The notes: generated by a model not told the origin, from the letters alone. A stretch of 64,000 bases of DNA from Rhexocercosporidium sp. MPI-PUGE-AT-0058 (GCA_020746875.1 JAGTJL010000012.1:496001-560000); one strand, 5' to 3'. Numbered from the stretch's first letter, positions 1 to 12,988 are shown. Numbers and translations: made by a program.

Positions 1-554
1 GGTAGCCCACACCCTCAGAATAACAACCTTTTGTTGTGTACTGTGAGGCGATTGTAGAGAGATCCACAGCAGAATAAGCGGGATCCTTGTAGATTGAAAA
101 GCGTTGATTGGCGCCGCACATTTGGTTTTGGTTCCCGTTGCAAGGGGCATTGCATTCGATGTCGGGAGCTTGGGTTGGTGGTAGCGTTGTTCCGCATTGG
201 CAGTTCCCATAATAGATCAAGCCAGCATATTTGAATCCATTGGACTGAGCCACTCGTTAATAAACACTTCAACATTTGGAAAGGTGTAATGCTTACCTTG
301 CAAGTAGCAGTGCAGGCCCCTATTGTCATCGTGCTGAATTCGAGACTGGGGTTGTATTGCAGAGTCTGAGGATTGGGCTTAATAAAACACCCAACATAGG
401 TGAATGGTACGTAGTTGTTCTGCGAGCATGGTGGAAGCGGTGGAGCATCTGTCCGGCGTTGAAGTTCGCTGGGCCCTTGGTTGAAAGCAGGTATCGCCGT
501 TGTAGAAGAAACGAGGGCTGCAGCCGCAATGGCAGAAGAAATGAAGGTCTTCAT
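1..554 (-). CDS. WSC-domain secreted/wall protein (partial, two exons visible)
   Basis: The ATG at 554 (minus strand) starts a signal peptide, MKTFISSAIAAAALVSS, followed by a Pro/Gln-rich stretch and a Cys-rich WSC domain. Visible WSC hallmarks are YVGCF, CxATC and, after the intron, YYGNCQCG. An intron at 245-296 (52 nt, GTAAGC...CAG, phase 0) is needed, because reading through it loses the domain. The last visible residues, KGCYSEGVGY, look like the start of a second WSC repeat, so the gene continues past the left edge. WSC domains bind carbohydrate and occur in cell-wall stress sensors, glyoxal oxidases and secreted lectin-like proteins. Which of these this is cannot be decided without the missing 3' part. 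A longer start at 608 would need a non-ATG codon and is not used. Confidence 0.85.
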
Positions 555-2858
555 GTTGTGATGAGTATTCTTACCAAGCAGGACGTGTCTGTGAGAGATA
601 GGAAGCAAATACAGATAAAGACCTGGTCGAACTGTAGGACACGGAGCGTTTTTGCTGTACTTATAGGTTCGTGGAGCACCAGAAAGGCTCCGTAGAAGCT
701 GCCATGAGACACGTTCCAGCCATTTACATGGCTTTGAAGGCTTTTTCCAACTATTGATTTGGGCGTGCAGGGAAAAGTATTGCGAAAAGACGCCTAGACT
801 CTAGCCTAGCGCCCCGGAGATGGTCCGCGAAACACACGCACTGAAGCCGAGAACGTCGCCTTCTGACAACGTATGATAATTATCTAACACTTGATTAAAA
901 CATTGATTTTATTATATATGTAGATAGATTGAAATTGGAATTATAATGCAAGAATGTTCTCACTTTCTTTTGTATATTATCGCAACTACTTTCTAAAGTA
1001 AATGAGTAGCAAAGGGGTCTGTTAGCCCCCTCGTCTCTATTCAGCTGAAGTGCAAGCAAGTATCCTTGTCCCAAACAAGCTTTTCTACTCACTATCCCAA
1101 ATCAGCCACATTTAAAATCTAATATGTGACTTAAATTTATTTCCAATTAAGCTTGTACCTGCAGGCCTTAGATCTTCTGAGGAATCTCTGCTGACAGAGC
1201 CGAGATTTGCGGACGGCTAGTAGTTATCAGCCTTGAAGAGGCTTGGTTCATCTCAGCCACGTGACGTAATGCTGAGTCAAAAGTAGCTTTCTCGAGATGA
1301 ATAACACAACGCAAGCACTGTAGAGGTAGGACTACTCGAATTATTCGTTTTCTTTTCCCGAATCGTGCCTTAGAATTAATTAAGGCTTGGTCTCAGGTTC
1401 GCGGGAAATCACGTGTTGCGGACGTCTCCGCACTTGCGGGCGCACCACCCTGTCGCTCTCGCCCTCCTTCCGACTCATTCATCGGACTAAGCTGATTCAC
1501 ACTAGTTCAATATTTGGTGTGCAATATCTTGAGCTATGTCTTCTTACCCATATTCTTTGCTTCCACCAGAGGGTGACAATATTCGCCTGCTTCGTCTCTT
1601 GCCAAATGAAGACCAGGCTGCGCCCTTATAATGCGAGCTTCGTGACTATTCTCTGCAGAAATTAGATCCACGAACCCAATTCCATACATATGAAGCCTTG
1701 ACCCCGACTTTCTATGCCGTATCCACCATAAGGGAAGAAGATATACTTAATCATGCCCCACGCAAAGAGCTTCGACTTGGACTTCTTTGCCCCATAGGTA
1801 CATCGATCCCTCTGTATCTGCGCCCATAGGCCTACAGAGTCACACATCAACAGCATTTGTGCGCATCGTCGTCGACTCCGCACCAACACAAGATGACTAT
1901 CGCCTCAACGCCAGGCACCATGAGTTTAAGAAGTTGGCACAGCCCGGCTGTGGAGGTCGAAGAGCCCAGGAAGAGACTTGGATTTGGGGTTTGGGATGGT
2001 GTTTGGCTTTGGCATGCAAGTGTGTTAATAGGTGATATTGGGATAGTCTACGCAGCGGCCTAGTTTGCATCTCGATCCTCCATCCACCCGGCGATGACCC
2101 AAACCACTACGAACACGCATCCGAACGCTGGAGCCCATATAGAGCGTAGAGAAGATATCGAACTCGGTGATTATGCTGACGGAGCCGAATGATGAGAGCC
2201 ATGCGAATTTAGGGGCGGCGAAGATACGGAGATAGGGAGGGGTAGAAGGACGTTGGCTTATGTTTCGGGAGGCTAGATATGGGTGCCCCTGGACATCAGA
2301 GAATCAGAGGACGTCAAGGAGCTTTTCGGAAACCAGCACCATCTGACCTGCCCCTCATCACTGAGCGACATGAGTCACTTCATGGCAACACGTGTACGCG
2401 GTAATGAAGTCCATTCCCCACACTCCCTTCCTACCGACACATCCTTCTTGAGGTCCCCGCTTCATTAAACTTCTTCTTAAAGAAGCTCTTTTCCCCTACC
2501 ATGTTACCTATAAATCCGAGAAAGCGGGGGGCTTGAATCAAGTAAAGCCTATCCTCGGTGCCGGATTGGTAGCAGCGCCATTTTTCTGCCTGGACGAACA
2601 CTAAAGAAGGGCACCGCTGTGTGTACATCGTCAATTGTTGCAGCGGCCCTGACTCGATGTCGCTGAACAAAAGTCGAGAACAACATTATTATCACAAAGC
2701 ATATGGCTGAGGGACAGTACCACGGGCATCTTATTGGGGTATCCAGTTGAGATTAGATCAATTCGGTACTAGTTTGATTACAAAATCTGAACCACAAATA
2801 TCATTTTTCGAAAACCCGGCACAACCCATATTCATTATGCCTCAACATCTTCAAGGTC

Positions 2859-3988
2859 TCACACTGTGGTTGGTAGTGTCGTTACAACGGTCGTCGTAAT
2901 AGTTGTAGCAGAGGGGTTGGAGCATGTAATAGTGGTGGTTGTAGGGGGGAAGGTGGCGGTAACTGGAAAGATTGATGACGATATTATCGTCGAGGTGGAT
3001 GATCCCTGTGAGGAGCACATAGTCAGCTTACGTGTTTCTTGCAAACGAAAGTAAGAGAGTGAACGTACAATGGTGGAGTATTCGCTTGTGGTGCTGGTGA
3101 GATATGTCACCTTCAATATTTCAGCTGAGTCCGTATCTTCCAACAAATTTCAAGAAGGGGGGGCTGGAACGTACGATTGTAGAGGTTTCATATGTGCTCG
3201 TAGAACTGGTCTCATATTCCACCTGTAGAGTATTTAGCTGACGTGCATCGAATTACATAATCTTCTGGAAAAGCTTCACGCACCGTTGTCGATGTCAAAT
3301 ATGAGCTGGTAGATTCTCCTACGATTGTGGTGACAGATGTGGTCTATATAACTCATCAGCATGCTGCGCTGTTGCACAAAAGGGCCTTTGAACATACGGT
3401 GTATGTGATTGGGAAGAAATCAATCTCCAAGGGACAGGCGCATTGCTCTTTGAACGACCAATACTTGGCACAGTTGCCTTTGCTGTCATAGCACTTCCCT
3501 GCTCCCCACGCCGTCTGTCCCCCAACGGTCGTTGAGGTCACATCAGCGTGTGTAACAATGTAGAGCGTCCTGTCACAGCCTCTCAATGAACTGGGTAGAG
3601 GGATGATGCATGTAGCGGTAAGATTGTTTCCAGCCACAGTGCAAGCCGGTGGTGTCCCTTTGTCGCTTGAATATGGGAATTGGCCAGGGATGGCTAGAGT
3701 CGGTACGGTCGTGCTCACTAGGGCATGAACCTTGTTGATAGCCCAGCCCGGGTTTACAGTGTAGATGATGGTTAGAGTGCCATCAGAGATGCCGACACAG
3801 GTCCCACCCATCGGTATTGCTGTTGCACCATAGACAAGGGGATCGCACGTTGTTGCCACGAACACGTCTCGAGCCTGGAGACTCAATATGTCCCGAGTGT
3901 CGACATTGTAGAATGGTGAGGCTTGCACCGCCGTGGGAGTGAGGATTGCGGCTGCGATGAGCACGTTGTGCAGGAGTTGAAGGACCAT
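2859..3988 (-). CDS. secreted Cys-containing protein with modular Ser/Thr-rich tail (five exons)
   Basis: Exons (minus): 3398-3988, 3284-3343, 3175-3222, 3069-3110 and 2859-3005, giving 295 aa. All four introns (54, 61, 64 and 63 nt) are phase 0, with donors GTATGT, GTGCGT, GTACGT and GTACGT. The protein begins with a signal peptide (about residues 1-23), then a globular region of about 170 aa with eight or more cysteines and a TAWGAG motif. A tail follows that is almost only Thr, Ser, Val and Tyr and ends TTLPTTV. The three middle exons each encode a short similar module (VEYETSSTSTYETSTI; VTYLTSTTSEYSTI). There is no GPI-like hydrophobic end. A TATA-like TTTATAAG lies about 95 bp upstream. 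I do not recognise the globular domain by name. The tail is probably O-glycosylated, which suggests a wall-associated or secreted role. Confidence 0.75.
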
Positions 3989-5915
3989 TTTCGCGCTGAA
4001 TGCTTTTCGGTACAGAGAATATTATGTTGATGTGCCTATGTGTTGGTGAAGCAGAAAAAGACTGGGCGATGTCTCTACCTCTTATAAACCATCAAATTTC
4101 GCCCCTCATCCTCTTTCTAGATATTGGGCGTACCTTCACCGAACTCTTTGTACTTCCAGCCTGATGGCGCCTGATAATTGAGTGGTGGCAGGAGGTTTTC
4201 GGCGTTCGCGGCCTGAGCACTTTGATGTCTGCATGAGGCTAAGGTGAAGCATTATTGACAGTGGTAACACCCTTGGACCAACCGCATTGGATCATTGGCA
4301 AAGAAAGTTTGCGAACGCATAAGTTAATCATGCTTCAAGCTTCGAGACAAATGCGTAGTTCCCATTAATCTTTGCTTTTTTGTAAAGTGAATTAAATTGT
4401 CATACAAATGCCATATTAGCCTGCCCTCGCCTATCGAAGCCTCCATGAGGAGCAAGCCACTGAAGGCCTAGGCGCCCCATGTGTTCCTCAAGCCTTTGCT
4501 TGGAGAAAATGGCGTAGCTGATCATTCTCTAAATTTTCACACTTTGGAGTCACTGGTGTCCAGCGAACCAACAGCACCAGTCGTGGACGTAGGCTCAGGA
4601 GATCATTGGGAGTGGCGAAGACAAAAGTGCTACTTGAGACTTTTCTAAATTTCGCACAGCGAATTACGATCAGAAAAGCCCAGTATATCGTGCTTGCACG
4701 CATGCCAATATTTCGTCCACCTTACAGAGGTACAGCAGCGAAGTATTGTACCTTGTTCAAGTGTTAGCAGGGAGCTCTACTAAACTTTCCATACCACGGT
4801 AATAGTCAAGCACGGGCTCACATATAATCTTAGCAATGTTATCGCTACAAGACCTAACTGCTGTATGGAGGACCTCCATGCAGTAGACTTGCATACTTGG
4901 CACCTTCTTTGTCCACTGGCGCTATATTGATTAGTACCCAAGCGGCCCACCGCGTCCGAAAACGGCCGGATTTGGAAAACGTGGAGTGAACGACGATCAA
5001 TAGAATTCCTCCTCAGACTTGGACTGGTAGATAACTCAAAGTAGCTTAGTTGTTCCCTGTCCTAACAATGACAACGCGTTCATGTGATCCACAAGTCCAG
5101 CTTTGCTTATGAAACAATACCATTCGTAGATCACCTGTGACATTCAGAGGCTTATCTTTTCAGCCTCAAGCGAAAAGAAGAGTGATGCGCCCAGGGATAA
5201 TCGATGTAAAGATCCTCCCGCCAGCACATCCCGTAGGCACATCCCGTCAAGCGAACCAACTCCCAACTTGACCAGTCGAGACGTGGCCCTACTGCAGACA
5301 CTAGCATCTGCGTTCTTGATGCGGGGTCGAGGACGCTATTGAATCTTTTCCGCTGGGATGTTAAGAGAAAGAAACAAGGGGAAAAATAAGTAAGCTTGTC
5401 TTTTTGGCGCCTTGGCTTGCATTGTGCTAATCCAAAATGGATGTATTGATTTTCCTTCTTCCACAACAGCGTTGAGCTGAACTCGGCAAATCGAGTTACG
5501 TGGTAGGATGGCCTGATTTTCTTAGTGCCAAGTTTGCTAAGCTGGAAAACTCCGTGGTGCGAACTACCACTGAGTAGCTAGGGGTCGCGTGTTCAACCTT
5601 TATTGTCCACAAGAATACACACACACACAATTTATTACGCCCGGCGGCTGAGCCGAGAGGGCAACTATCACTGATCTACTAATACATTTCCCAAGAATTG
5701 TCCTAGTCTCCTTCGAGCCCATACAGAGTTCACTTCTAGCCTATGTTTCCTCTTCTTTCCTTTTTCTTACGGATTCTCGTGGGTTAGTAGTATTGTTAGT
5801 AGGCTAGCTTGAAGGCAATTCTCCAAGTGTTCAGCATCCTATCTTCGGCAATTGAAGCGGTGTCTGCTGTCTGTGGCACGAGGTGATGGGTGTAGGTTGG
5901 GTCGGGTGTCGCGGG
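3989..5915. other. gene-poor stretch, no supported gene
   Basis: Apart from the probable promoter of the secreted-protein gene (3,990-4,100) and a short AC-dinucleotide run near 5,616, I see no reading frame with recognisable protein character and no RNA gene. Confidence 0.5.
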
Positions 5916-6179
5916 TTAGGTGCTCTGGCTCATCTGCAGTTGGTTTGCGTCGGTCAAGCAGGTTGAGAGTTCCCGATAGCAACCACCAATACCAAGACCA
6001 CCGCACCCACAAAGGTAACCAAAGAAGAATATACAGACTTTAGGCCGGGCTTCGTCGCATTTTTGTTTCCGCGAACGACAAGTTTCACAGGCTTGAGAGG
6101 CGATGTCGCCCCGATGTGCTCTGGAGGAAGGTCCGCCGGGACTCGAGCTTGCGCTGCTCGCGGCACTATCCACGTCCAT
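5916..6179 (-). pseudogene. Zn2Cys6 regulator N-terminus, degenerate fragment
   Basis: The ATG at 6179 opens MDVDSAASSAS..., then the first half of a fungal binuclear zinc cluster, ACETCRSRKQKCDEARPK (Cx2Cx6C), about residue 30 onward. In intact genes the second half (CxxC...C) follows at once, usually after a short intron. Here a possible donor GTCTGT follows Lys, but the sequence downstream reads CGGLGIGGCYRE, keeping only the outline of the second half and lacking the required cysteines. No later exon of the regulator is found in the next kilobase. I therefore read this as a remnant of a transcription-factor gene rather than a working one. A very short real gene is possible but less likely. 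Confidence 0.55.
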
Positions 6180-6838
6180 TATTATAACAAAAGGTCCCGA
6201 TGAAACGGCGTTCCCGGGACGAGAGGGTACGAATCGGTGTGGTGATGATAGGGTGGTAGAGTCCTAACTCAATGTTCACTTCAAGTCGTTGGCGAGTTGG
6301 ACCTTTGGATTATCTCAAGGCGGCACACACACTCCGGGGGAAATATTCGATCGAGCAACCTCCAGAATGCGGGTCATCGGCATGCTTGCTGTAAGTTATT
6401 CCATTCCTGTTGGCTTCATTGTTCTATCATTCTCCCTTTATCTGTTCCAACCCCCGAGGCAAACGTGAAGGCTGCTAGTTCTAGAGCCAATCGTTTGCAC
6501 GTGCCCACCAGCGGCGCCGTTTTTAAGTGGCTCAGGATTGGCATCACCCAGTGGCGGTTTTTACCGAGTTATTTTCGAAGCCTCTCCAAAGCATAACTTC
6601 AATCACGGGTATCAATATGTGATTGGCAGCAGATAGTGGGGTATTGCAGTGTTATGCCTTTTCTCAGATTGCGGGGAAGAGCTAGCTGTTCGACATGGGG
6701 CTCAAATTTTTGTTGCACGTCGCAGGAGGGCGAACGCATGCTTAGCGAGCGATTAGTTTGCCAAGGGTCGCGGAGCTTGGCACGGTGGCAAAAATCGACG
6801 TGGTGTTCCTGCAGCAGGTCAGCCTAGGGGCCTCCACC

Positions 6839-6962
6839 CCGCCGTGCCGCCTTGGCCATGAGGTACGCGAGCGCTAGGGCAGCGCGAGATTTTGGCAAGT
6901 CAGCTGCGGAAAACAGCGACGAAACTGGCCGAAAACAGCAGCCAGTTTGCCGTCTGGTCGTT
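6839..6962 (+). repeat. 124-bp direct repeat, left copy
   Basis: This segment matches 57,864-57,987 in the same orientation over 124 bp with three substitutions and no gap. A short upstream block, GTGTTCCTGNAGCAGG, is also shared. The left copy contains an 8-bp inverted repeat, AAACTGGC...GCCAGTTT, around an 11-nt loop. It carries no reading frame of note. It may be an end or attachment site of the DUF3435 element at the right of the window (see findings). Confidence 0.9.
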
Positions 6963-7573
6963 ATAATATTATGTGCTGTCTGATTCTACTTCCATTGCGT
7001 CCCGGACGTTGCTACACACGGGCCGTGCGGCGCCGCTCGTATGCCAAGGGTTTGGACCTTGGTGCGGCCCAAAGATGAAGTTTGGATGGCAGAACCGTAA
7101 TTGACCCGCTCGACGAGGGTAATTTGCGGCCGATCTTTTCTATCGCGCTTGGGCTTTACAGCACTCTTCCGACACAAGTCACAGACAGAAGCTACCACAG
7201 TCATCGACCTGCATCATTGCTGCTCTCAAACCCTTCCGTTACTGGCGCTTCGGTTGCCATGGCTCGGACAGTGTCTTTCTTTGCTTTTCTATGTGAAGCG
7301 TCGTACCGAAGGTCTGATGCCTACTTTAAGAGCTGCCAGGAAATTGATCCAAAGAGAATTTATTATATATCTCTTTGCCTTAGAACGAGCCATGAATTCT
7401 AGACTCGACTCGTTACCTATTTCTCGCCCGCAGTCCTTCCATAGATCTTGACCTCCGGTCTGCCTTCCTCATCGTACGCTTTACTGCTTCAAACGCTCAT
7501 CACCCAGCACCTGCACCTATGTTCGAGACTGACTTCCTCTTCCAGGTTCAACCAAACGCAGAACTTGAACGAC

Positions 7574-7900
7574 ATGTGCGAATTCACAAAGAACTACTAT
7601 ATCTACACCTCATGCCTGGACCCCGGTGCGCACTTCATTGGCACCTCAGTCGATGGGATGAAGGATCACAAATGTTCAAGGGGGCCCCACGAACGGTATA
7701 TCGTAGTCCCAGGCCATTGCCCATTGTGCACACCAGGGTTCGATACCATGAGCATCCACGAGAAAGAAGGCATCGATCTTACGGCACTTACGGCTGACGC
7801 AATGAAAACCAGGCCCGGTCGGGGTCCCAAACTCCAATCGCACCGATGCCACAGCAGTCTTCTCGAAACAAGATGTGTAAAGCACCTTGATCTACGTTAA
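7574..7900 (+). CDS. small conserved-looking fungal protein
   Basis: The ATG at 7574 gives 108 aa starting MCEFTKNYYIYTSCLDPG. Residues 1-55 contain a Cys-rich pattern (MCEF, SCLDPG, CSRGPHERYIVVPG, CPLC) that looks like a family of short fungal proteins of unknown function which I know only by appearance. The C-terminal half is basic and low in pattern, so an intron or a frame error there is possible. In-frame sequence upstream of 7574 has no protein-like character, so the internal Met is chosen. There is no signal peptide. Function unknown. Confidence 0.5.
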   Translation: MCEFTKNYYIYTSCLDPGAHFIGTSVDGMKDHKCSRGPHERYIVVPGHCPLCTPGFDTMSIHEKEGIDLTALTADAMKTRPGRGPKLQSHRCHSSLLETRCVKHLDLR

Positions 7901-10170
7901 ATGCTCCCAGGTCAACCTACATACCACACCATGCATCCCGGGGATGGCGGGGGAGGCGTTTCTAGTCGCCGTCGGCACAAGAGGCAGAATAGGCTGCAAA
8001 CACGCAGACTGGAGGAGGGTGACCACGATAGGGTATGGGGATTTCGTGGGTCACGTGCTGTGAGTCACAGTTTGTCGAAGTCGGGAGAAACGAAGTGGTA
8101 GATGGGGATCTTGTAGGCAAGTTTGTTGCAAGTCTTCGCGTGCGCTCTTTTGTGCGCATATGCATCTGAGTATATATATTGCTCGCCGGACGCGTCTCAT
8201 TTCCGCAACGTACCTCACGAGAAGTTATCGGGCAGCTGTGACCGGACCAGGCCATGGTTACTTGAGCAGTAGAGGACGTCATTTTGCAAGCTTTCAGCAG
8301 GCTACACATATGCCTATAATACTCCCGCTCTATAGAAGGTAACGAGCCACTTCTTATGCCCTCTGCGGCACACTATTTCTCGAAACGACTCCCCGGGAAT
8401 ATTCAGATAACAGTCCCTTTATTGGTCAGTTGTTCACATGGCTATCCAGCTTAGAACACTTTCTCGAGGCGGCGTATTTTATTAAGGCGGTTTGTATTTA
8501 CTTGCACTCGAGCCAAAGTGATTCAACGTTTCGAATCGATGGATATGCTTAGTCACGGGATAGCGGGCATGGGGTCTCGGGAAGCTCCGCGAGGAATCCC
8601 GTGCGTATCATCTGGCCTATTTAAAGGAAACGCCACATTCTTTATAGAGATAAGACGTCTGTCGAATCATAATATTTCTAGCCTTCTAACGATGAATTTT
8701 ATAATGGAGTCAGAATGTCTGATTGATAGATTGCTTAAGAGGAGAACCGGCTGCTGAGACGCGCCAGTCTCTTCGTAGCTCGGATGGGCTTTCCGATAAC
8801 CAGTTTATATGACTGTGCATACATGGTCTACAGCGAAGAAACAGTGGCCTCCGAGCCTTGTTCGCGCATTGATGATGCTCTAGTAGGCCGTCCCAAGCCG
8901 TTGGAATCAACCACAGACGGCCCCGGCCCTGTGACAGATCAGCACGGACGTGTAGCAAGGTCTTTGTGAACGTTGTAAAGGGAGTTCTGAAGCGCCGTGG
9001 CTGATCACGCACTGAGTCCATTTGGAAAGTCGAAGGAAGCTGAGCCCGAGAACCTTGAAACGGAGACTGCAAGAAAAATCGATACGAATGAGCGAATTAT
9101 CCAATGATCGGTCATGAGAATGAGATAGGATGGAATATCTGTAAGTAGTTCCGGTCTCCTCCGTCCCGGATCAACGCCGACCCGCGTTGTGATTTAAAAA
9201 GCTGTACCCCACATCGGCACATCATGACCGTGCGCATGCGCATCCCGATTGAAAGGATCGGTTGTCATCTGAAGCCAGGGTTTTTGGACTTTGGCACAGG
9301 CCAACAAGCGGCGAGATATTGAAGTGCAGCGACGTTAGGGGAAGATGAGAAGGAGAAGTGAAACGGAAGAAAGACGAAAAGGTGTTGTTTCCATGTAAGG
9401 ATCCGCAAGTTCGTGGCGTAAGCCGCAAACGCCTCCCGTATCGCCCCTCCAGTCAGACAAATTGAGCTTTAGATTGGGGGCGCCACATCTTCTCAGCCAC
9501 CACCTGTTGCAGCTAAATCCCTGCGCGATCAACATGTAGCAGAGGTTTGGACCAGCCATCATGGTTCAATCACTCCCTATTGGGATATGGTCTTTGGGGA
9601 GAGGCTTGCTGGGTTCTCGTCGAAAGAGACAAACTGGTGCATATCTATCTATTGCTACTCTGCAAAGGCCGGAGATAGAGGTGGAGATTGGCTAATAACT
9701 ACTATAGATTATGAATGAAAGAGGGGAGTAGTGGTGTTGGTTATGTTCCGACGGTGCTCTAGCTCTTTCCATGGAATCAGCGTTCATATTTCGAGATGGG
9801 CGGATAGCTCGAGTTTGAACGGACTTCCTGGATTGTCAAAAGGCCTTGATACCCCTGGGTAGGTTCTGATTGTTGAGTAGGGTGCCACCCTTGTCATCAG
9901 GGCTATTCAATTGATCGGCTTGGAACATCTAGCACACATACGCGCTAGAACGTTTCACCACGAAGCGAGACCCCAGAACTTTAAACTTACCCCACTTCGT
10001 ATCTCAGAACCTAATCTTTGCAGAGCCTGCACACACTTGGTTGCTTTCCCTGACCCGCACTTGCTCTGCACATCCCCCTCACATTCGACGCTTTTACCGC
10101 TGCCGCTCCTGCCGTACCATCGTCGCTCAACTCATAACGAAGCTGACATCAAACCCGTCATCTCGGTGGA
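7901..10170. other. gene-poor stretch
   Basis: Several open frames exist on both strands, but none shows a domain, a signal peptide or consistent splice structure. No RNA gene was recognised. Confidence 0.4.
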
Positions 10171-10252
10171 TTTTCTCTTTCTTGTTACGCTTGGAAAGAG
10201 AGCCTTTCTCTTTCTTCTCTCTCACCTCTCTCTTCCTCTTTCTCTAATTATC
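10171..10252 (+). promoter_or_regulatory. CT-rich tract upstream of the C2H2 gene
   Basis: A run rich in TTTCTCTTTC and CTCTCTCACC lies about 120-200 bp before the first candidate ATG. Long pyrimidine tracts next to transcription starts are common in filamentous fungal promoters. The role here is inferred only from position and composition. Confidence 0.35.
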
Positions 10253-10375
10253 GCCGCTTTTTATTCTCTGATCTCTTGTTGGCCTGCACCAAGCCCCAAA
10301 CCCTGGCTTTAGCTCTCCCCTTTCCATCGGGACCGGCATACGCATGGACGCTCTGTAGCTCGGGTAAGTTATCCG

Positions 10376-12327
10376 ATGACCAGTTCATGGGACCTGAGCT
10401 CGAATGGGAGTTTGACGAGTCCGAAAAGCATGTCGAACGAGCAGCCGAACTTTGCGCGCCGTGGAAGTTCTACCTTGACGAGTAGATCAATGTTAGACGG
10501 AGACGCTAGGGAGCAAGTTTATCTAGGGATAAATGAAGGATACGCAAGTCTCTGTGGTACCAGCATCGGATCCAAAAAGTCAGTTCTGCCGCTCTCTTAC
10601 GAAGGATATAGCGCAGGAGGCACACTGCGCTACGCGCTTTTGCATTCATTGAGGGAACTTGTTGTGGCTATCACATGAGCGATTTCTAGTGTTCGCAGTA
10701 TGGTCCACCTCTATGTTGTCAAAGTCATTCCTTTAAATCTCAAGACAGTTCTCTTGTCAACGATACTAATTTTACGAAGGTCGAAATACCAAGACCCCTC
10801 AGGCCCCAGGACTGGCTTCCAAAGCTCTATCCATGCCAAATTTCGAACCAATACCCGGGCATACGATAACTCATTATTGCAGAAGCTGGATGCTTGTTGG
10901 GGGAGCGAAAACACTCCACCTCCACGCGGCCACTCGAAATCTGCCTTCATCTCTTCTATGAGCGACGCTTCACCAACATCACGGATAATCTTACAGCATC
11001 GGCAGCCCAATCAGCGCAAGCCATTATCTCTGTCAATTAACACAAGCAGACCGGGACTTGCGAGATGTGCAGATACCCCGCTGTCATCGGATATCTCACC
11101 TGGAAATCTCTGCTCGGGATTTGGATTGCAACGGCAGTTTGAATATGGATCGCCAAGTGATATGGCGGAGTCCGAGAGGTCTTCTCCGCCGCACGTTCCA
11201 GACCATGATGTTGATTTTCAGATAGAAGAGCCGCTGCCCAGGCAACTTCGGATTGATGATTATTCTGCTCGACCTGATGTGTATTCACGGGGCTCGATGG
11301 CTGGCCCGAAAAGTCGAGCATCTTCTCCACCAAGGCAGGATGGCGTATTTCTACATCCTGCAGGCAGCGCAAGTTATCTCTTCCGATGGGGCGAGTCTGG
11401 ATCGCGGTCCTCACCAAGTTCAAGTTCCCACTCGATCTCTGGGTTCGTGTCGTCCACGAACCTGAGAAGTAATCCATGCGCGACCACGCCGTCCCTTGCC
11501 GGGAGTAGAATAATAATTATGGACTCACACGGACGATTCTCTCCTGGCGGCATCTCACCCGGAGCTACAGACACGGGAAGCGATTCGACTTCTGTTACTT
11601 ATCAGCACCACACGTTGTCCAAACCCAGACCACTCATGATATCCCGCAAGCTCTCTAGCAGCATTGGGCACGCAAAAGACAAGAGCGCGCTAAAGATCCA
11701 AGGCGGCTTCATAAGAGAATGCTGTCCCAGAAAGCGCAAGAGATTTGACTCTCAAGAAGAACGCAAGTAAATTTCCCCTTTCGTCTAAACCCGCTACATC
11801 ATGCTAACAAATATCTCAGTTCACACGAACAAGAAAAATGCTACGAATGCGGCTACTGCCGCAGCCGTTTCAAAAACAAGAACGAGATGAATCGTCATCA
11901 AAATTCCGTCCATGTCCGGCGCCATTCCTGGTCCTGCGCGGCGATCTCCAGCTATGCAGCGGCCTTCCATGCCTCCCCAACTCTCCCCAACTCAGCCGAC
12001 ACCTGCGGGTACTGCGGAGAAGATTTCCTACGATCCGGTATCTCCTCTCCTTCCTCTTCCGGGCCTCAAATCGCCATTGCCACAGAGCAAGACTGGGAAG
12101 TGAGAATTGGGCACTTGCAGAAAACGCACAAATTCGGGGAATGCAACCATGCGAAGAAGTTCTTCAGGGCGGATCACTTTAAGCAGCATTTGATACATAG
12201 CCATGCGGGGTGTGGTAACTGGATTAGTATGTTGGAGAATATGTGCAGGAGGGATGAGACGTTGCCGGAGCCGTTCAGGGGCCTGAAATGGTTAGTCCGG
12301 GACGGGGCGGGACCAGGGTGGGGATGA
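10376..12327 (+). CDS. C2H2 zinc-finger protein with long Ser/Pro-rich N-terminal region
   Basis: The well-supported part is an exon from about 10,780 to 11,766 and an exon at 11,820-12,327, joined by a 53-nt intron (11,767-11,819; GTAAAT...branch GCTAAC...CAG). Splicing yields a C2H2 finger, CYECGYCRSRF...HQNSVH, followed by a second Cys/His region (CGYCGEDF...HLQKTHKF, then HFKQHLIHSH). The upstream exon encodes a disordered Ser/Pro/Arg-rich segment. An acceptor at 10,779 (after TACTAAT) implies a first exon. The ATG at 10,376 is the best start candidate, but the donor is not resolved (10,492 fits the phase weakly). This is a probable nuclear DNA-binding regulator; the target is unknown. 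Confidence 0.65.
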
Positions 12328-12957
12328 TTAGTGAGGAACAGATTCTTGCCGTGTTTGGAAGAGAAAGCTAGTTCAGTTCAGCCTGTTCTGGCTGTTCCTA
12401 TTCTGGATATTCCTGTTTTGGATATTCTCATATTCCTATTCTAAATGTTCTTATTTAATCGAGCGGGATTTGTTTTTATCCAGACCGGCTCGAGATCGTG
12501 ACCTTTAGCTTTAGGTATCGTAAAGACGGTTCGAGCAAGGCACGTGATGCTTTCTACGGGCAACAAGCAAATTTCAAAATGTCCAGGCGCAGGAAAGACT
12601 TTTGACTTTGTAAAATAATAGAGACAGTTCCGCAATTCGCATACACAAAGTTATTCCATTATATCATAATCTGCCCCTTCTCGGCCGATGTGAGTTCATC
12701 CTTCTGCGTCATGTTCGTTATCTCCATTTCGGTGGGAGCACAGACCACGTATGAGCTGCGTTGAAGTGCAGTCATTTGGCAGTCGGCAGGCTCTCGACCA
12801 GCACCTCAACTCTCTCTCAGAGACAGTATTGAGCAAAACCCGTCAATAATACCTACACACCTACTCGTGCAATCATGCTCGCCTTTGCTCGTCCACACCA
12901 TCACCTCTTCTGTCATCCTCCGCTAGGGTGGAGAAATTAGAGGCATTGCGACCCTCT

Positions 12958-12988
<31 letters not shown>

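Noticed and set aside
2070..2290. Minus-strand frame with a membrane-helix-like stretch ([15 protein letters not shown])
   Set aside because: Too short and isolated; no upstream exons or family pattern could be tied to it.
5560..5610. Possible tRNA (GGTCGCGTGTTCAACC looks like a T arm)
   Set aside because: No matching acceptor or anticodon stems could be folded around it.
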